Origin: JANOGU01 sp964499865
GTDB taxonomy: Bacteria; Pseudomonadota; Alphaproteobacteria; Rhodobacterales; Rhodobacteraceae
DNA length: 17,532 nucleotides
Direction: 5' to 3'
NCBI GenBank assembly: GCA_964499865.1
Contig: CAZCPY010000065.1
Coordinates: 1-17,532 of the forward strand
The notes beneath the pieces were generated by a model. It saw only the letters and a list, made by a program, of their open reading frames with translations. It was not told the origin of the DNA and did no database searches. Numbering within the stretch: position 1 is the stretch's first letter; every line of letters begins with the position of its first letter. This document shows positions 14,741 through 17,532 of this stretch, piece by piece. The translations under genes and the position numbers were made by a program.

Positions 14741-14992
14741 ATGGACGGAATCATCACCGAGACCGAAGTTCAGCAAGGGGAAGACCGCGCCGTGACCATC
14801 TTCGTGGCCATCTTCGGCATCCTGTCGGGTCTGACCGCGGCCAGCCTGGCGCTGGCGACGGGCTGGTCGGTACTCGGCGCGATCGCGCTCTATGTCTTCT
14901 GCGGCAGCCTGGCCTCGGCGCTGGCGGCGGCGGCCTATCTCGCCCGGGCCTCGGGCAGGATCGACAGCCTGGCCGACCACGGGCAGGACTGA
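14741..14992 (+). CDS. Small two-helix membrane protein of unknown function
   Basis: 83 residues. After a short acidic N-terminus (MDGIITETEVQQGEDRA) come two hydrophobic helices, about residues 18-40 (VTIFVAIFGILSGLTAASLA) and 43-67 (SVLGAIALYVFCGSLASALA), then a short polar tail ending in DHGQD. I do not recognise a family. The codon and third-position GC pattern matches real genes here. TAGGA lies a few bases before the ATG. It sits alone between the rml operon and the ExoY-like gene, with its own upstream region containing a 6-bp-stem inverted repeat (14679-14694) and a TAACC-TTC-GGTTA repeat over the ribosome site. A role in EPS export or assembly is possible by position only. Confidence 0.7.
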   Translation: MDGIITETEVQQGEDRAVTIFVAIFGILSGLTAASLALATGWSVLGAIALYVFCGSLASALAAAAYLARASGRIDSLADHGQD

Positions 14993-15201
14993 CGCCGATT
15001 CCCCGATTGCGCGGGGGCTGGAAACAGTGCCCCGCAACGCCCGTGCCGCGCTGCGGCATCGCCCCGCGCATCCGCGCCGCGCCCGCGGCCTCCCTGCCTC
15101 CGAATCATCCCCTGGCCATTCCGGACATGTGCCCGTCGGCGGATTCCCGCTCTGGTTGAACCGCCGGGCGGGGGTGCAAAGCATGGCGGAAAGTCGGCAG
15201 A

Positions 15202-15215
15202 ATTTTACGTAAAAT
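15202..15215. promoter_or_regulatory. A/T-rich perfect palindrome, candidate operator
   Basis: ATTTTACGTAAAAT is a perfect 14-bp palindrome about 225 bp upstream of the ExoY-like start, in DNA that is otherwise very GC-rich. Its half GTAAAAT recurs at 15274-15280. A dimeric regulator site is a reasonable reading; the regulator is unknown. Confidence 0.4.
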
Positions 15216-15426
15216 GCGGCGAGAAAGCGGCAGCCGGGGGCGGTTGTCTGTCGCCAAGTTCCTTCAAAACCTAGTAAAATGTCATCGGGGGCGCTCTGCG
15301 CGAGACGATGTCATGTTTCAAGACTGCCAGGATTCCCGTGCCGCGGCACGGGCACGTCGGCCCTTTTGCGCGGCCGCCATCGCGCTGACCGGGCACGTCG
15401 CCCCGGGTCCGCTGACCGGATTGTCC

Positions 15427-15431
15427 GGAGG
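15427..15431 (+). promoter_or_regulatory. Ribosome binding site of the ExoY-like gene
   Basis: GGAGG lies 9 nt before the ATG at 15441. This decides the start against the longer open frame reaching back to 15279, which would translate the palindromic leader. Confidence 0.65.
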
Positions 15432-15440
15432 CGCGGGACA

Positions 15441-16136
15441 ATGACGATCAACTTCCCCGAGTTCCTGCCCGAGGCCGGGCAGAACCGCTTTGCCGCACTG
15501 GGCACCCGTGCCGTGCGGCGCAGGCGGGGCGGCGTATACCGCAACGCGCTCAAGCGCGCCTTCGACGTGGCCGCGGTGCTGATGGCGGCACCGGTGGTGG
15601 CGCCCCTGGTGCTGGGCCTGGCGCTGGCCGTGCGCCGCGACGGGGGTGGCGCCTTCTACACCCAGCCGCGCGTGGGCAAGGACGGCATCCCCTTCCGCAT
15701 CTGGAAGCTGCGCACGATGGTGCCTGACGCCGATGCGCGGCTCAAGGCGCTGCTTGCGAGCAATGCCGCTGCCCGCCGCGAATGGCAGGAGACGCAGAAG
15801 CTGCAGGCCGACCCGCGGATCACGCCGCTCGGCCGCCTGCTGCGCCGGTCGTCGCTGGACGAGTTGCCGCAGCTGTGGAACGTGCTGCGCGGCGAGATGA
15901 GCCTTGTCGGCCCGCGGCCGATGCTGCCCGAACAGCAGGTGCTGTATCCGGGGCAGGCCTATTACCTGCTGCGTCCGGGCCTGACGGGCCACTGGCAGAC
16001 GGCGGGGCGGAATGCCACGTCGTTTGCGGCGCGGGCGGATTACGACGACACCTACGAGGCGCGGCTGAGCCTGGGTGAAGACCTGCGCATCCTGCTGCGC
16101 ACCGTGGGCGTGGTGCTGCGCGGGACAGGCGTCTAG
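15441..16136 (+). CDS. ExoY-like initiating sugar-phosphate transferase
   Basis: 231 residues. Bacterial sugar transferase family (PF02397-type), the monotopic enzymes that move a sugar-1-phosphate from a nucleotide sugar to undecaprenyl phosphate and so start a polysaccharide repeat unit. One hydrophobic segment, about residues 38-56 (DVAAVLMAAPVVAPLVLGLA), is followed by the conserved catalytic core: QPRVGKDG, IWKLRTMVPDAD, DPRITPLGRLLRRSSLDELPQ (split here only by eye), LWNVLRGEMSLVGPRP, and RPGLTGHWQ. The length fits short ExoY-type proteins rather than the long WbaP/WcaJ type with N-terminal helices. The sugar is unknown (galactose for ExoY itself; others possible). It is preceded by the structured leader and converges on a chain-length protein gene. 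Confidence 0.92.
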   Translation: MTINFPEFLPEAGQNRFAALGTRAVRRRRGGVYRNALKRAFDVAAVLMAAPVVAPLVLGLALAVRRDGGGAFYTQPRVGKDGIPFRIWKLRTMVPDADARLKALLASNAAARREWQETQKLQADPRITPLGRLLRRSSLDELPQLWNVLRGEMSLVGPRPMLPEQQVLYPGQAYYLLRPGLTGHWQTAGRNATSFAARADYDDTYEARLSLGEDLRILLRTVGVVLRGTGV

Positions 16137-16160
16137 GCGGGCGGTCCTCCCCGCCCCATC

Positions 16161-16182
16161 CCTCCCCCACAAGGGGGGGAGG
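16161..16182. terminator. Hairpin between convergent EPS genes
   Basis: CCTCCCCC and GGGGGAGG form an 8-bp stem around a 6-nt loop in the 125-bp gap between the ExoY-like gene and the convergent chain-length gene. Its position suits a bidirectional terminator, but there is no T-tract, and this sequence type is also a common dispersed intergenic repeat. Confidence 0.4.
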
Positions 16183-16261
16183 CGCCCGCCGCCCCGGGGC
16201 AACGCGGTCCGACTGGGAAAACCGTCCTCTGCGGCGCGGCAGGCGCAACGCGGCCGCCGAC

Positions 16262-17532
16262 TTAACCCAGCGCCGCGATCCCCAGCAGCAGCACCGCCGC
16301 CGCCACCGCCAGTTGCACCGGCAAGGGCCAGCTGCGCGCCTCGTCCCAGACATCGCGCAGCGTCCAGCGGTTGCCCGCCATGGTGGCCCGCAGATGCGCC
16401 GGGCCGCCGCGGGGCGGACGCAGGTCCTGAAGTTCGGGGATCGCGACGATCGGCTGCAGGTCCAGCTGGCGCTGCATCTGTGTCCGGGTACGCACCACCG
16501 GGTGCAGCAGGTCGGCGAGGAAGGCCAGCGCCACGCCCGCCATCAGCGCCGCGACCGACCCCAGCATCGCCAGCCGCTTGCGACCGCCGGTTACCGGAAG
16601 GTCGGGCGACACGGCGCGTTCCAGGATGGTGAAGCGTTCCGCCTGCTGGCGTTCCTCCAGCCGCTGCGCCGTCTCGGCTTCGGCGATGCGGCGGGTGACG
16701 ACGTCAAGCTGTCCCTGAAGCTGGCCGAGGTCGCGGTCGAAACCGGCCAGCGTGCGCTCCACCTCGGGCATCTGCGCGAGTTCCGCCGCGAGCGCCGAGC
16801 GCCGGGAGTCCAGGGCTTCGCGCTGCGCCGTCAGCGTCTCGATCTGCCGGCCGATCGCTTCGGCCTGCCGGCGCTCGGTCTCGCGCGCCTGGCCGTTGCC
16901 CGCCAGCCGGTCGCGTTCGGCGGTCAGGGCCACCAGGTCCTGGTCCAGGCGGCGCAGGTCGCTTTCGATGCCGGTCAGCTCGATCCCCCGCAGGTCGCCG
17001 GCGCCGGGCCGGGCGGCGGCGTTGGCCTGCTTGAACGCGGCGATCCGGCCTTCCAGCGCGCGCATCGCCTCGCGCAGCTGCGCCTCCTCCTCGCGGAAGA
17101 AGGCCAGCGCCTCGCGGGCGCGGCTGGTCTGGCCGGCGGCGCTGGCATCCACCACGCCCTGCGCGAAGTCGTTGGCGATGCGCGCCGCCTTGTCCGCCGT
17201 GTCGGCCTGCGCCGCGATCAGCAGCGCCGACACCGAAGGCGGTGCGCCAAAGCTGGCGGGGGCCGCCGAGTCCACCGTCTGGAACCGCAGCGCCAGGCGC
17301 AAGAGGTGCACCTTTTCGTCGTTCGAGATCGGCAGGTCGGTGTAGAGCGAATGGCGGTCGATCACCGCCAGCATCGCCTCGCGCGTGGTCAGGCGCTGCT
17401 GGATCGCCTGCAGCCTTTGCGCCGCGTTCGACGGCACCGGCGCGCCGCTGTCGTCGGTGACGGTCGGGCTTTCCACCTGGATGACCGCCGTCGCCTCGTA
17501 GGCCACGGGCCGCGACAGCGCCCAAAGGACGG
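16262..17532 (-). CDS. Polysaccharide chain-length/co-polymerase protein (Wzz/GumC type), partial
   Basis: The frame is open at the right edge, so the N-terminus is missing; about 422 residues are visible. The first visible part (WALSRPVAYEATAVIQVESP) is the end of the first membrane helix and the typical start of the periplasmic Wzz domain. A long charged helical region follows (about 130-300), heptad-like and rich in Glu/Arg/Gln (EEEAQLREAMRALEGRIAAF, LDVVTRRIAEAETAQRLEER), the coiled coil of this family. The second membrane helix is LAMLGSVAALMAGVALAFLA, then a cytoplasmic linker (RTRTQMQRQLDLQPIVAIPE) like that leading into BY-kinase domains. No kinase follows; instead the protein ends with another hydrophobic helix (VQLAVAAAVLLLGIAALG). 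It would set polymer length or support export at the inner membrane. Confidence 0.85.
   Translation of the reverse strand, partial: VLWALSRPVAYEATAVIQVESPTVTDDSGAPVPSNAAQRLQAIQQRLTTREAMLAVIDRHSLYTDLPISNDEKVHLLRLALRFQTVDSAAPASFGAPPSVSALLIAAQADTADKAARIANDFAQGVVDASAAGQTSRAREALAFFREEEAQLREAMRALEGRIAAFKQANAAARPGAGDLRGIELTGIESDLRRLDQDLVALTAERDRLAGNGQARETERRQAEAIGRQIETLTAQREALDSRRSALAAELAQMPEVERTLAGFDRDLGQLQGQLDVVTRRIAEAETAQRLEERQQAERFTILERAVSPDLPVTGGRKRLAMLGSVAALMAGVALAFLADLLHPVVRTRTQMQRQLDLQPIVAIPELQDLRPPRGGPAHLRATMAGNRWTLRDVWDEARSWPLPVQLAVAAAVLLLGIAALG

Larger units (their letters stand above)
14993..15440. other. Structured non-coding stretch and leader before the ExoY-like gene
   Basis: About 450 bp. 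The first 200 bp show nothing recognisable. From 15202 on there are several signals: a perfect palindrome ATTTTACGTAAAAT (15202-15215); a second TAAAATG at 15275-15281; an 18-bp perfect palindrome CCCGTGCCGCGGCACGGG (15335-15352); direct repeats GGGCACGTCG (15350-15359 and 15391-15400) and CGCTGACCGG (15383-15392 and 15410-15419). The two A/T-rich sites stand out in GC-rich DNA and could be promoter -10 elements or regulator sites. A 76-codon frame (15214-15444) crosses the leader, but it lacks a ribosome site and protein-like composition. Confidence 0.5.

Noticed and set aside
15214..15444. 76-codon frame overlapping the ExoY-like start by ATGA, possible leader peptide
   Set aside because: It has no ribosome binding site and unconvincing composition, and it crosses the palindromes. 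The downstream gene has its own GGAGG. It stays a weak possibility.

Overview
The window is very GC-rich (strong G/C bias at third codon positions, long antisense shadow frames). It looks like a chromosomal segment of an alphaproteobacterium, most likely Rhodobacteraceae (Rhodobacter/Paracoccus-like). The clues are the protein styles, compact operons with ATGA overlaps, and GC-rich intergenic repeats built on a shared core. Genus and species cannot be told from the sequence alone.

Left part (1-8355), metabolism. A repeat-rich intergenic stretch (1-155) precedes trpA. Next, on the minus strand, a Tat-exported Acg-type nitroreductase overlaps a MarR regulator; upstream of them lies a 46-bp palindrome made of two 10-bp palindromic cores 20 bp apart, probably the regulator's operator. 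Divergent from this pair is an FMN-dependent L-lactate dehydrogenase-type gene (lldD-like), which converges on an MFS transporter. Divergent from the transporter are a class-III aminotransferase and a glutamine-synthetase/PuuA-like ligase, overlapping by ATGA and probably forming an amine or amino-acid catabolic pair.

Middle (8366-10834). A GT4 glycosyltransferase on the minus strand is followed by about 1.25 kb without an intact gene. This gap holds a large imperfect inverted repeat (9662-10749). Each arm is a string of hairpins ending in the same core that forms a tight hairpin at 54-108. Between the arms is a decayed IS256-family (Mutator-type) transposase with an internal deletion and frameshifts.

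Right part (10835-17532), cell-surface polysaccharide. A Wzx-type flippase and rmlC, rmlB, rmlD form one tightly packed operon for dTDP-L-rhamnose synthesis and export of lipid-linked sugar units; rmlA is absent here. A small two-helix membrane protein follows. Then comes an ExoY-like initiating sugar-phosphate transferase behind a roughly 240-bp leader rich in palindromes and direct repeats. Converging on it is a chain-length (Wzz/GumC-type) protein cut by the right edge. Together with the GT4 gene these are parts of an exopolysaccharide or O-antigen type locus that probably continues to the right.

No RNA genes or CRISPR arrays were seen. The most unusual parts are the compound inverted repeat with its transposase remnant, the double palindrome at the MarR/nitroreductase promoter, the unusual aminotransferase-ligase pair, and the structured exoY leader.
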